This document shows positions 7,786 to 16,800 of a stretch of DNA of 64,000 nucleotides, piece by piece; position 1 is the stretch's first letter, and each line of letters begins with the position of its first letter. The notes under the pieces were generated by a model, which worked only from the letters and a program-made list of their open reading frames with translations, was not told the origin of the DNA and searched no databases. Location of the stretch: positions 6,264-70,263 of the forward strand of contig CAJUGD010000020.1 in NCBI GenBank assembly GCA_910586205.1, written 5' to 3'. The position numbers and the translations under genes are program-made. Source of the stretch: an uncultured Lachnospiraceae bacterium. GTDB lineage: Bacteria > Bacillota > Clostridia > Lachnospirales > Lachnospiraceae.

Positions 7786-8862
7786 TTACAAAATATAAAC
7801 TCCTCTGGAGTCAAAATCTAAAAATGCCTTCTCCCCCGCCTCATAAATCCGACGGTTTACCGGATTATAATCCGTAATCTGAATCTCCATATCTCCTACC
7901 ATCACCTGATAGTACTGATAAGATCCCATAAATGTCGAAAGCATTACCGTAGCTTCCAGATACCCCTGCTCTGCAAGAGCTGCTGCCTCGGGGCGAATCA
8001 CCAGGGCCGCTGTGTCTCCTGCCTTTGCCTTGCCAAAATTATTGACCTCTAACTGTTCTCCTGCCACCTGAATCTTGGCCTTATCTCCTTCTGCTGAAAG
8101 AACCTTAGCCTCCAGGAAGTTGGCCTCCCCGATAAAATCTGCTACAAAGCGAGAATTAGGACGATAGTAAATCTCCCTGGGTGTACCAATCTGCTCCACC
8201 TTTCCCTTACTCATAATAATAATCTTATCAGAAATACTCATAGCCTCAGACTGATCATGTGTCACATAGATTGCTGTGATTCCTACCTTCTGCTGAATTT
8301 TGCGGATCTCGGTTCTCATGGATACCCGAAGCTTTGCATCCAGATTGCTTAAAGGTTCGTCAAACAGCAGCACTCCCGGTTCCAGCACCAGGGCTCTTGC
8401 CAGGGCCACCCGCTGCTGCTGCCCTCCTGAAAGCTGGTTTGTCATCCGGGACTCCATACCGTCCATTTCCACCAGTTTTAAGATATTTAATACCCTCTCC
8501 TGAATCTGCTCCTTGGGAAGCTTACGGATCTTCAATCCATATGCCACATTATCAAACACATTGTAATGGGGAAGCAGCGCATAGCTCTGAAACACCATGG
8601 CAGTATCCCGCTTATTGGGGGTCAGATGGTTAATAGGCTCTCCGCCCAGATAGATCTCCCCCTCGTCCGGGCTTTCAAACCCGGCGATCATCCGCAGTGT
8701 GGTCGTCTTCCCGCAGCCTGACGGCCCAAGAAGGGTCACAAAGGTTCCTGCCTCAATGTCTAATGTTGTATCCTGCACTGCATAAAATTCTTTTCCAGTC
8801 TTAGGATCCTTGTAAATTTTTGAGATATGTTCCAGCCGAACGCCTTTTTTCTCTTTCTCCAT
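7786..8862 (-). CDS. ABC transporter ATP-binding protein, iron(III)/FbpC-like
   Basis: 358 residues. Walker A GPSGCGKT at 46-53, Q-loop in AMVFQSYALLPHYNV, signature LSGGQQQRVALARAL, Walker B VLLFDEPLSNLDAKLR, switch His in YVTHDQSEAMS, then a TOBE-type C-terminal domain from about 240. This is the CUT1/PotA/FbpC class that energises import. It is the last gene of a minus-strand operon, two bases behind the permease. The paired two-domain permease and lone substrate-binding lipoprotein point to a ferric iron importer; related 2-aminoethylphosphonate or thiamine systems cannot be excluded. The start has AAAGGAGGAG upstream. Confidence 0.85.
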   Translation of the reverse strand: MEKEKKGVRLEHISKIYKDPKTGKEFYAVQDTTLDIEAGTFVTLLGPSGCGKTTTLRMIAGFESPDEGEIYLGGEPINHLTPNKRDTAMVFQSYALLPHYNVFDNVAYGLKIRKLPKEQIQERVLNILKLVEMDGMESRMTNQLSGGQQQRVALARALVLEPGVLLFDEPLSNLDAKLRVSMRTEIRKIQQKVGITAIYVTHDQSEAMSISDKIIIMSKGKVEQIGTPREIYYRPNSRFVADFIGEANFLEAKVLSAEGDKAKIQVAGEQLEVNNFGKAKAGDTAALVIRPEAAALAEQGYLEATVMLSTFMGSYQYYQVMVGDMEIQITDYNPVNRRIYEAGEKAFLDFDSRGVYIL

Positions 8863-8864
8863 TT

Positions 8865-10580
8865 TTATGCCTCCTCCTTTGCCTTAATGTTTCTGCTGAC
8901 GCCAAAGAACCGGATCAGGGTATTCATAATCAACACCGCTCCATATGTGATAGCAATCAGAACAGTTGCATAAGCACAGGCTACTCCATAATTTCCTTTT
9001 TCCGCCTGCTCATTGATCTGGCAGGTGATGAGCAGAAAGTCCGGTGTCACCAGAAGAATGATCGCTGAGATAGCTGTTATGCTCCTCACAAAAGCCGTGA
9101 CCAATCCACTGAAAAAAGAATCTTTAATGAGAGGCAGCGTTACAGTCATAAACACCCTGGCTGAATTGGCCCCCATATCATAGGCTGACTCCTCAATGGA
9201 TTTATCGATCTGACGCAGAGCCGAAATACCGCTTCTGGTTCCCGTAGGAAGACTCCGGACAATAAACACAATAATCAAAATTAATCCTGTCCCATACAGT
9301 CCGCTCATAACCCCTGTGCGGAACAATCCATTGGCATAACCCCGGATGTACCCAATACCTAATACGGTACCTGGCACTGCCATGGCCAGCATTGATACAA
9401 ATTCAATAAAATCCTTCCCCCTAAAGCGTTTCTTCACCACCAGATAAGCAATTACCATCGATAAAAATGCTGTGAGAGGCGATGCAATCAATGACAAAAC
9501 AAAGGAATCCTTAAATGCCTTCAGACCACTGGTCCGCAGCATATACTGGAACCATTTCAGAGACAGGCTGTAATCCCTGCCCCACAAGGTAAACAGCGCT
9601 CCAAAGGGCACCATCACGTACATCAGCACCACAAAGGCAGCCACCAAAGTACAGAACACGGTCAGAGGCACTGTCACACTCTTATCTTCAATCAGCATCC
9701 GCATCCGGGATGCCTTTCCTGTCAGGGTGGCGGCTGTCTTCTTTTCCAGATAATATTTCTGAATCAGGAAAAGAACTACCGTCAGAGACAGCAGCACCAC
9801 GGACATGGCAGCTGCGCCTGTAGAGTCATAAGCGCCTGTCACCTGCAGATAGATCGTTGTGGCAAGGGTATCGTAAGAACCGCCAATCAGCATAGGATTG
9901 GCAAAATCCGCCACGGATTCAATAAAAGTCACCAAAAATGCATTGCCCAGTCCAGGAAGAAGCAGAGGAAATGTCACACTGGTAAACACTTTCCATCTGC
10001 TGGCTCCCATATCGCGGGTAGCTTCCTCTAAAGACGGATCAATATTCTTCAAAAGCCCCTTGAGCATCAGATAACAAACCGGAAAAAAGGTCAGGGTCTG
10101 CACAATGGCAATCCCTTTCAGCCCATAAACATTAGAGTCATAAATCTTTAAAAGCGAACGGGTAATAATACCGCTCCGCCCAAAAAGCATGATCATGGAC
10201 AAGGACAACACAAACGGCGGCGATACCACCGGCAGCATGGACACCACTGCAAACAGTTTTTCCAAGACCTTTGTCCTCAGCTTTACATAGACCTCCACAT
10301 AAGCAAACAATAACCCAATCGCTGTAGAAGCAAACCCTGTAATCATTCCCAATATCAAGGTATTTTTAAATGCCACCTGAAACCGTTCCAGGCTCAGTAC
10401 CCGCTTAAAGACAGCCAGGGTAACATGCCCTTCCTCCAAAAAGCTGTCAACCAGCAGCATCAGCAGCGGATATAAAATAAACAGCGCCAAAAATACCAGC
10501 AGCACAACAATCATACTGATCAAAATCGGATCTGAAAAAAACTTTTTGCGCTCCAGCTCGGCACTTTGTCTCCCTGACAT
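8865..10580 (-). CDS. Iron-type ABC transporter permease, fused two-domain (FbpB-like)
   Basis: About 571 residues from the ATG at 10580, chosen because AAAGGGGG lies 10 bases upstream. The open frame extends further to 10649 without a good ribosome site. There are about twelve membrane segments in two homologous halves, each with an EAA-type loop: EEATRDMGASRWKVF and EESAYDMGANSARVF. The duplicated permease in one polypeptide is typical of ferric iron FbpB/AfuB-type systems. The protein forms the channel for the substrate delivered by the lipoprotein encoded upstream. Confidence 0.85.
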   Translation of the reverse strand: MSGRQSAELERKKFFSDPILISMIVVLLVFLALFILYPLLMLLVDSFLEEGHVTLAVFKRVLSLERFQVAFKNTLILGMITGFASTAIGLLFAYVEVYVKLRTKVLEKLFAVVSMLPVVSPPFVLSLSMIMLFGRSGIITRSLLKIYDSNVYGLKGIAIVQTLTFFPVCYLMLKGLLKNIDPSLEEATRDMGASRWKVFTSVTFPLLLPGLGNAFLVTFIESVADFANPMLIGGSYDTLATTIYLQVTGAYDSTGAAAMSVVLLSLTVVLFLIQKYYLEKKTAATLTGKASRMRMLIEDKSVTVPLTVFCTLVAAFVVLMYVMVPFGALFTLWGRDYSLSLKWFQYMLRTSGLKAFKDSFVLSLIASPLTAFLSMVIAYLVVKKRFRGKDFIEFVSMLAMAVPGTVLGIGYIRGYANGLFRTGVMSGLYGTGLILIIVFIVRSLPTGTRSGISALRQIDKSIEESAYDMGANSARVFMTVTLPLIKDSFFSGLVTAFVRSITAISAIILLVTPDFLLITCQINEQAEKGNYGVACAYATVLIAITYGAVLIMNTLIRFFGVSRNIKAKEEA

Positions 10581-10650
10581 AAGCTGCGCCCCCTTTCTTT
10601 TCTTTCCCTTCACTTTAAAAGCCTGACCTGTCACCTTAATTAGAAACAAA

Positions 10651-10690
10651 ATGCTGCGTAACGCTTATACATCGTTGCATTACGCAGCAT
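10651..10690 (-). terminator. Intercistronic terminator/attenuator between binding protein and permease genes
   Basis: ATGCTGCGTAACG and CATTACGCAGCAT form a stem with one mismatch near the loop. Read on the minus strand it is followed by TTTTGTTT. It lies after the binding-protein gene and before the permease gene, so it would reduce read-through. Confidence 0.65.
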
Positions 10691-10751
10691 CCCTTTATGG
10701 ACTGTTTCGCTTAATCCCATTCCCACAGCCGCATAAAATCATGTATTTCTT

Positions 10752-11948
10752 TTACTCTGTCTTGAAACGGCTGTCAGCAGCGCTTCCCAATGCATTAAAG
10801 AAATCCTCCACATACTTGGCGCTGTTTTCCTTTGCATCCTCAAAGTCATAATCAATCGTGTTGTTCATGTCCAGACCAAACTGGTTTGCTTCCTCTGGCT
10901 GCGCCGCATTGGAAAGCACCAGGAACTGATAGGATCCGGCCTCTTTGGCATGGTCCACACAATCCGGAGACAGAGCATACTCAATCCAAAGCTTAGCAGC
11001 ATTCGGATGAGCACAGCCATTGAAAATAGCAGTAGCGCCAACCTCAAAGGAAGTTCCGTCTGCCGGAACAATCAGCTCAATGTTATCATATCCCTGGAGA
11101 ATCTGGTAAATGCCGTCATGCAAAAAGCCAACTCCGATGACACACTCGCCGGGGCCTACCATCTTAGACGGGCCGGAACCGGACTTGGTGTACTGGTTAA
11201 TATTCTGATCCAGCTTTTTGAAATACTCCATAGCCTCATCATGACCTCTCATCTGAATCATGGTGTTGATCACCAGCTTGGCAGTACCGGCAGTATTGGG
11301 GTTAGACAGCATGATAAGTCCCTTATATTCTTCCTTGGTCAGATCATCCCAAGTCTTGGGAGCTTCCAGGTTCAGACGCTCTAACTCCTCTGTGTTTACC
11401 ATAAAGCCCAAAATCCCTTTATAAATCCCATACCAGCAGTTAGTGGGATCTTTGTAATCCTCACTGATTAAATTTTTAGCATTCACAGCTTCATATTCCA
11501 TCAAAAGTCCGTCTGCCACAGCCTCATTATAAGGATCCGTGGTGCCTCCAAACCATACGTCTGCAGAAGGCTTTCCTGCTTCCTCAGAGATCTTAGTATA
11601 TACCTCAGAGGTAGAAAGTCTCTGGAACTTGGTTTTAATTCCGTAGAGTTCTTCAAAATTCTTACAGGCTAATGACAGATATTCCTCCTCACAGGAGCCA
11701 TATACCGTCAGCTCACCCTCTGCCTTGGCTGCCTCGATCAAGGCATCCATATCTCCTGCTCCTTCTGCCGCTGCATCTTCCCCTTCTGCCTTAGCCTCTG
11801 TCTCTCCCTCTGCTGCGGCCGGTGTCTCCGCCGGAGCCTCGGTTGATGCTTCTGATGCTGCTGAAGAAGCCTCCTTGCTGCCGCCTCCGCAGGCAGTCAG
11901 CCCCAACATCATGGAACATGCCAGCAGTAATGCCAGATTTTTCTTCAT
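10752..11948 (-). CDS. Extracellular substrate-binding lipoprotein of the iron-type ABC transporter
   Basis: 398 residues. A lipoprotein signal (MKKNLALLLACSMMLGLTACGGG, Cys at about 20) is followed by a Ser/Ala/Glu-rich linker to residue ~70. The type 2 periplasmic-binding fold begins with AKAEGELTVYGSCEEEYLSLA and continues with KPSADVWFGGTTDPYNEAVADGLL and ECVIGVGFLHDG. The family (FbpA/FutA/AfuA-like) binds ferric iron or related ligands outside the membrane. AAGGAGGAT precedes the ATG. It is first in the operon with permease and ATPase behind a terminator, the common arrangement giving excess binding protein. Confidence 0.85.
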   Translation of the reverse strand: MKKNLALLLACSMMLGLTACGGGSKEASSAASEASTEAPAETPAAAEGETEAKAEGEDAAAEGAGDMDALIEAAKAEGELTVYGSCEEEYLSLACKNFEELYGIKTKFQRLSTSEVYTKISEEAGKPSADVWFGGTTDPYNEAVADGLLMEYEAVNAKNLISEDYKDPTNCWYGIYKGILGFMVNTEELERLNLEAPKTWDDLTKEEYKGLIMLSNPNTAGTAKLVINTMIQMRGHDEAMEYFKKLDQNINQYTKSGSGPSKMVGPGECVIGVGFLHDGIYQILQGYDNIELIVPADGTSFEVGATAIFNGCAHPNAAKLWIEYALSPDCVDHAKEAGSYQFLVLSNAAQPEEANQFGLDMNNTIDYDFEDAKENSAKYVEDFFNALGSAADSRFKTE

Positions 11949-12067
11949 AATCCTATCCTCCTTATTATGTTTGACTGCAGCAATGCTTATATCCTTTTGC
12001 TGCGCTTTTCCACGGCCCTGGGAGAGAGGTGCGGTTACATGCTTCTGTCCCTTCAGCCGATAGGCAA

Positions 12068-12073
12068 ATTATA
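12068..12073 (-). promoter_or_regulatory. Possible -10 of the ABC transporter operon
   Basis: TATAAT on the minus strand, 120 bases ahead of the ATG at 11948. The -35 is poor (TTTCTA with a 17-base spacer). The rest of 11949-12164 shows no gene. Confidence 0.4.
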
Positions 12074-12164
12074 CCATATTTCCAGAGAAATAGAAACCCT
12101 TTTCTGTAAATTCTATCTAATAAATCTAACGTAATAGCTCTTATAAAAAATATGTGAAATTAAA

Positions 12165-12434
12165 TTAAATTTTACACCAGGGAAGAAATCCTTCCAAATA
12201 TCCAGGTAAATCTCCAATGTTTAACAGCCAGGCCATTACAATAATAAATCCAAATATCCAGCAAAAACGATTTATTTTTCCTATATTTAATCCCTGCATC
12301 GGACTCTCGTTAATGATTAAAATAAATTTAACTAAAATATGAATCCCTTTAGATGTTTCTAAGGAAATCGCTTTTTCGGCAGCCTTCTTATCCCCGCTTT
12401 CTAGTTTTAATAATTGTTCGATATCTTTACTCAT
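12165..12434 (-). CDS. Small one-TM protein next to a Panacea gene, candidate toxin partner
   Basis: 89 residues, not recognised by sequence. It has a charged first half (MSKDIEQLLKLESGDKKAAEK), a weakly hydrophobic stretch at 29-42, and a clear membrane segment at about 56-73 (FCWIFGFIIVMAWLL), ending FLPWCKI. Its ATG overlaps the end of the Panacea-type gene by eight bases. In PanAT toxin-antitoxin pairs, the Panacea-domain antitoxin is encoded beside highly varied small toxins, some of them membrane proteins. The toxin role is an inference from that neighbourhood. Confidence 0.4.
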   Translation of the reverse strand: MSKDIEQLLKLESGDKKAAEKAISLETSKGIHILVKFILIINESPMQGLNIGKINRFCWIFGFIIVMAWLLNIGDLPGYLEGFLPWCKI

Positions 12435-12908
12435 TAAAATACCTTCTTATGGCTTCTATTGTGATTTCATTGTTTTTCTTGGGAGTATATGCTTCCTTCC
12501 ATGGAGCCTGACGGTGAGTAAGCCATACCAAATCTGCAGCAGCATAATCAGCAAATTTATCCACTACCTGGTCAATCAACAAGCAATCCTTTTCTTCTAT
12601 AACAGTACCTTTATATTCAACCCTTTCTGAATTCCAAATATTTTCTTCATCAAAATTGAAATAAGAGGTAATAGTCGGAATATCACCGCTTCCATATTGC
12701 TTATATTCATGATATGCTTCCGGAACTACCGGTCCCAAATCCCATGCCTCAATTTTCTCAACGAAACAAGGCTTCTTTGATTCAGAGCTAATCAAAAAAA
12801 TGCCTGTACAAAATATAATATCTTCTGCAATTTCAAATTTGATATGCCGTAATCATTCTCATTGCTGTAATTAATAATATATCTGCATACATCTAATACA
12901 TGATACAT
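12427..12908 (-). pseudogene. Panacea-domain (DUF4065, SocA/GepA-like) antitoxin gene with a frameshift
   Basis: The reading starts at an ATG at 12908 behind GAGGTG and runs MYHVLDVCRYIINYSNENDY, then LKLQKILYFVQAFF, and hits TGA. It continues in the next frame as LISSESKKPCFVEKIEAWDLGPVVPEAYHEYKQYGSG to the end FADYAAADLVWLTHRQAPWKEAY. Together these are a normal Panacea domain of about 160 residues. The break lies in a run of seven A (12794-12800; T on the coding strand); eight would restore the frame. It may be a true mutation, slippage-controlled expression or a sequencing error. The intact part can be read from 12795 as a 122-residue ORF. A good promoter lies upstream. Confidence 0.75.
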
Positions 12909-12958
12909 AAATCTCACCTCTTTTTCTATCTCCAAAGTCCTTCAAGTGCTCTGATTCT

Positions 12959-12987
12959 ATACTAACATACTTTTCTGCTTACGTCAA
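12959..12987 (-). promoter_or_regulatory. Promoter of the Panacea gene pair
   Basis: On the minus strand: TTGACG (12982-12987), 17-bp spacer, TAGTAT (12959-12964), about 50 bases ahead of the ATG at 12908. Confidence 0.65.
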
Positions 12988-13025
12988 TTCCAAAATCGAA
13001 CATTAGTTCTGTTTTGTTTGATAAG

Positions 13026-13041
13026 AGCTGGCGGCAGCTCC
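13026..13041. terminator. Short hairpin after yaaA
   Basis: GAGCTG-GCGG-CAGCTC on the minus strand, just after the yaaA stop, without a T tract on that strand. It may be a weak terminator or mRNA 3' stabiliser for the addBA-yaaA operon. Confidence 0.35.
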
Positions 13042-13051
13042 CCATACAAAG

Positions 13052-13822
13052 TCATTTCTGAATGTTATGTCCATTCTCTCCCCTCCGCAAAAACACCCAT
13101 TCCTTTTCTGTCGAATATTCTTCTGCAAATCGATATCCCAAAGCGCAAAATTCCTGCAGCCTTTCAAGCTTTACGATCTGGTTCTCTGCCATAAAGCGCA
13201 CCATCTCCCCTCTGGCCATTTTGGCAAAGGTGCCCTTCTGCTTTACTGCCCCGCCCTGCAGCTCCCCAAACACAATGGTTAGAAAACAATCCTCCTGCTG
13301 CAGATATTTCTCCACCGCCTTCGAATATTCCTTTGATGCCAGATTCACAATCGTTTTGTCCTCATCCAGCACATCCTGATAAAGCCTCTCCCCCCAAAAC
13401 TCATACAGGTTCTTTTTCTCCCCCACCTGCAAAGCTGCCTGCATCTCCAGTCGATAAGGCGTTACCTTGTCAAATGGGCGCAAAACCCCATAAAACCCTG
13501 ACAGGATCCGCAAATGCTTCCCCACATAGTCTGCTGCCTCCCTGGTAAATACCACTGGCGCCATATGCTGATACTGCAGTCCTTCATAAGCTAAAAGCGC
13601 CGGTGCAGCGGCTTTTTTCAGATCCATCCGGGCAAACCGGTGGAAATTCAGCTCCGTCAGCTTGTCATTACACTTCCACAAAGCCTTGGCTTCCTCAAAC
13701 GAAAGCTTGCGGATCTCCTGACAAAGCTTTTCCGCTTCCTCCAAAAACTGCGGAAACCTGTCTGCCGGGAAATCATCCGTACACTCTTTCATTTTCTTTG
13801 CCGGTGAAATAATAATCTTCAT
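13052..13822 (-). CDS. yaaA: Peroxide stress protein YaaA (UPF0246/DUF328)
   Basis: About 256 residues from the ATG at 13822, giving the family start MKIIISPAKKM. The open frame extends 13 codons further upstream, but AGGAAAG fits the shorter form. Family blocks seen: LWKCNDKLTELNFHRF, APALLAYEGLQYQ, LRILSGFYGVLRPFD, PYRLEMQ, LYEFWGERL, NLASKEYSKAV and GTFAKMARGEMVRFM. In E. coli, YaaA binds DNA and limits iron-dependent oxidative damage. It lies 28 bases behind addA and is probably cotranscribed with the recombination genes, consistent with a DNA-damage role. Confidence 0.92.
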   Translation of the reverse strand: MKIIISPAKKMKECTDDFPADRFPQFLEEAEKLCQEIRKLSFEEAKALWKCNDKLTELNFHRFARMDLKKAAAPALLAYEGLQYQHMAPVVFTREAADYVGKHLRILSGFYGVLRPFDKVTPYRLEMQAALQVGEKKNLYEFWGERLYQDVLDEDKTIVNLASKEYSKAVEKYLQQEDCFLTIVFGELQGGAVKQKGTFAKMARGEMVRFMAENQIVKLERLQEFCALGYRFAEEYSTEKEWVFLRRGENGHNIQK

Positions 13823-13850
13823 CTTAAGATACTTTCCTGCCTTCCTGATT

Positions 13851-16800
13851 TTACAGCTCAATCTCCCTCTGCATAGTTAAAGAATAAAGAATCTTTGCCT
13901 TAACCTTTTTCCCGGTCATCTGCTCTAAGGCCCGCCCATAGTAATCAAGCTGCTCTTTATAACGCTCCAAAAGGATCCGGACACTTGACACCTTGTCCGT
14001 TTTATAATCCACTACAACCAGTTCCCCTTCTTCCTCCATATATGCATCAATAATTCCCTGAACCACCACCAGCTCATCGCTGTCTGCTGCCTTCATATCC
14101 CGGGCAGGTATTCCCACCACAAACTGCTGCTCCTTATGAAGCCTTTCTTCTTTCTCTGCCAGACTCATTCTTTTTCCCAGATTTGACTGAAGAAATTTCC
14201 ATATCACATTACAATCGATTAAATCCAGGCTTTCCCTGCTCAATCGTCCCTTTTGGGTCAGCTCTGAAAGATATTTGGCTACATCCTCCAGGCTTTCCAT
14301 CCGGGCAAAGGGAAGCAGCTCCATAACCCGGTGATAGGCAGTTCCCCGAGTGGCTCCATAGCCGTCAGAACGGGAAACCTCCTCCAGATAATGAGAAATC
14401 TCTGCTTCCTTCTCCCTGACGGCTTTTCCTCTCTGTAAAAGCACAGCGCTCTCTGCTTCGTCTTCCATCTGACCCTGTTTTTTCAGCTCTGATACAGACA
14501 TCTTTGTATGCAGCCGGATATCTGCCATATAAGGGTACTCGTAACCCAAATGTTCTGTCAGCAGCCTTCTGTACTCCTCTTTGTACTCCTTTTGGGGATC
14601 CAAGTTCAGCAAAGTTTCTTTGGACCGCAAATCCTTCGCCTGACGGACAAGCTCCTCTCCTACCACATCTGCCAGCGGTATTTCCGTAAACCGGATCCTT
14701 GCATGGCCGTCACTTAAGCTCATGAGAAGCCAATCCAGGTAAGAACCGGCAGACGCAAGAATCGTATAAGGGACTTGGCCGTTTACCAGCGGAACCATAC
14801 TATATTTTTCCAGAGACTTTTCCAGATGTGAATCTGTGCCGGTCATGATCAGCTTTTCCTTTGCCCGTGTCATGGCCACATACAGCACACGCAGCTCCTC
14901 TCCCAGATTATCCAGCTCCATCTTCCTGCGGACAACATTTTTCTTTAAGGTCGTTGTCTTTAAGCGGCGTTCCAAATCCAGATAATCTGTGGCAATCCCC
15001 AGCTCCGGGTCAATCAAAATCTTTCCGCAGGCATCCTGTTTGTTGAACTTTTTTCCCATTCCGGCCAAGAAAACCACTGGAAATTCAAGACCCTTGCTCT
15101 TATGGATACTCATAATGCGCACGGTATCTTCTTCCTCCCCCATTGTGGACGCCTCTCCGAAATCCATATTATACTTTTTCAGATTTTCGATATACCGGAT
15201 AAAATGGAACAGCCCTTTATAGCTGGTTCTTTCATAATCTGCTGCTTTCTCCACCAGCATATCCAGATTTGCCTTGCGGGTTTCTCCTGCAGGCATGGCA
15301 GACACATAGTGGTAATAACCGGTCTCCTCATATACTTTATAGATCAGCTCATGAATCGGAAGATAAGCACTTTGTGTCCGGAAACGCCGCAGCATGGAGC
15401 GGAAAGAGCAAAGCTTTTTATACAATCCTTTTGTCTTTTCTTCCTGAGCGCTGTCATCCTCCCCGCCCATATCCTCCAAAAACCGTGACACAGCCCCAAA
15501 GATCCCCCGGTCCTGTCCTTTGTCCCCGCAGCTTTGGTAATACGCCGTCAGCTCTGCCAGCTCCAGATCCGTCACTCCTGCCATGGGAGATTTAAGCACT
15601 GCTGCCAAGGGAATATCCTGCATAGGGTTATCGATCACTGCCAGCATACTGAGCACAATCTCCACCTCCGCAGCCGCAAAATACCCCATCCGCGACTCTG
15701 CGCAGACCGGAATACCCTCATTCATCAGCACAGATAAAAAATTCTCGGTCCAGCCTGCAGTGCTCCGCAGAAGAATTACCATATCCCGATACTTAGCAGT
15801 CCGGTATCCCCCTGTGCCGTTCAGCCTTTTATCCCAAACAAAAAGCCCTGTATCCGGGCTGGTCATCTCCCGGATCTTTCCGGCAATCAGCTTTGCCTCC
15901 AGCTCCCTGGCCGTAAAATCCGCCGCGTCCTCCTCCAAGCCGGCAAATGCCTCTGCCCCTGTGTCCACCGCCAAAAGCTCCACCCTGCTGCCTCTGTCCT
16001 CTGCCCCTGAAAATGTATTCTCCAGCTCTGGAAATACAGCGCCCGGATGAAGCGCCGCATCCTCCGTATACCGGATCCCCCCCAGATCCTCTGTCATTAT
16101 CCGATAGAACACATCATTAATCCCCTCTAAAACCTCTGCCCGGCTCCGGAAATTTTGATGAAGCTCAATCTTCTTATTCGTACCAACGGCCTGATCATAT
16201 GCTTCATAAGTATGATATTTTTCCAAAAACAGCTCTGGCCTTGCCAGACGGAACTTATAGATACTCTGCTTTACATCCCCCACCATAAACACATTGGGAT
16301 TTCCAAAACGCTCCTGGGACACAGCATGGAGCAGCGTCTCCTGCACCAGATTGCTGTCCTGATACTCATCCACCAGCACCTCCGCAAACTGACGACTCAG
16401 CTCATCTGCTGCCTCTGTATAAACCACATCTTCCTTATCTTCTATCCTTTTTGCTCTCTCCTGCATCGGAATCAAGACCTTTATAGCCTCATGTTCCAGA
16501 TCATTAAAATCCACCAGGTTTTTCTCCCGCTTCTTCTCCTGATACCTTCTGGCAAATTCCTCTGCCAGCTCTAAGAGCACTTCCACCGGCTCCCGGGCAG
16601 CCGCCAGATCCTGAAACATTTCCTCAGGCTCTCCAAAACATACCTGCTCACGCATTTTAGAAACTGCCTTTTTTACCCGGTCTCTGCAGCCTGTCACATA
16701 GGCTTTTTTCTCAATGTCCACATTTTTACTGCGCACTGCCGCCAGACGGGTCCAGGAAATCTCTGACAGGGCCCTGTGGATTTCTTCAAACGCCTCTGCT

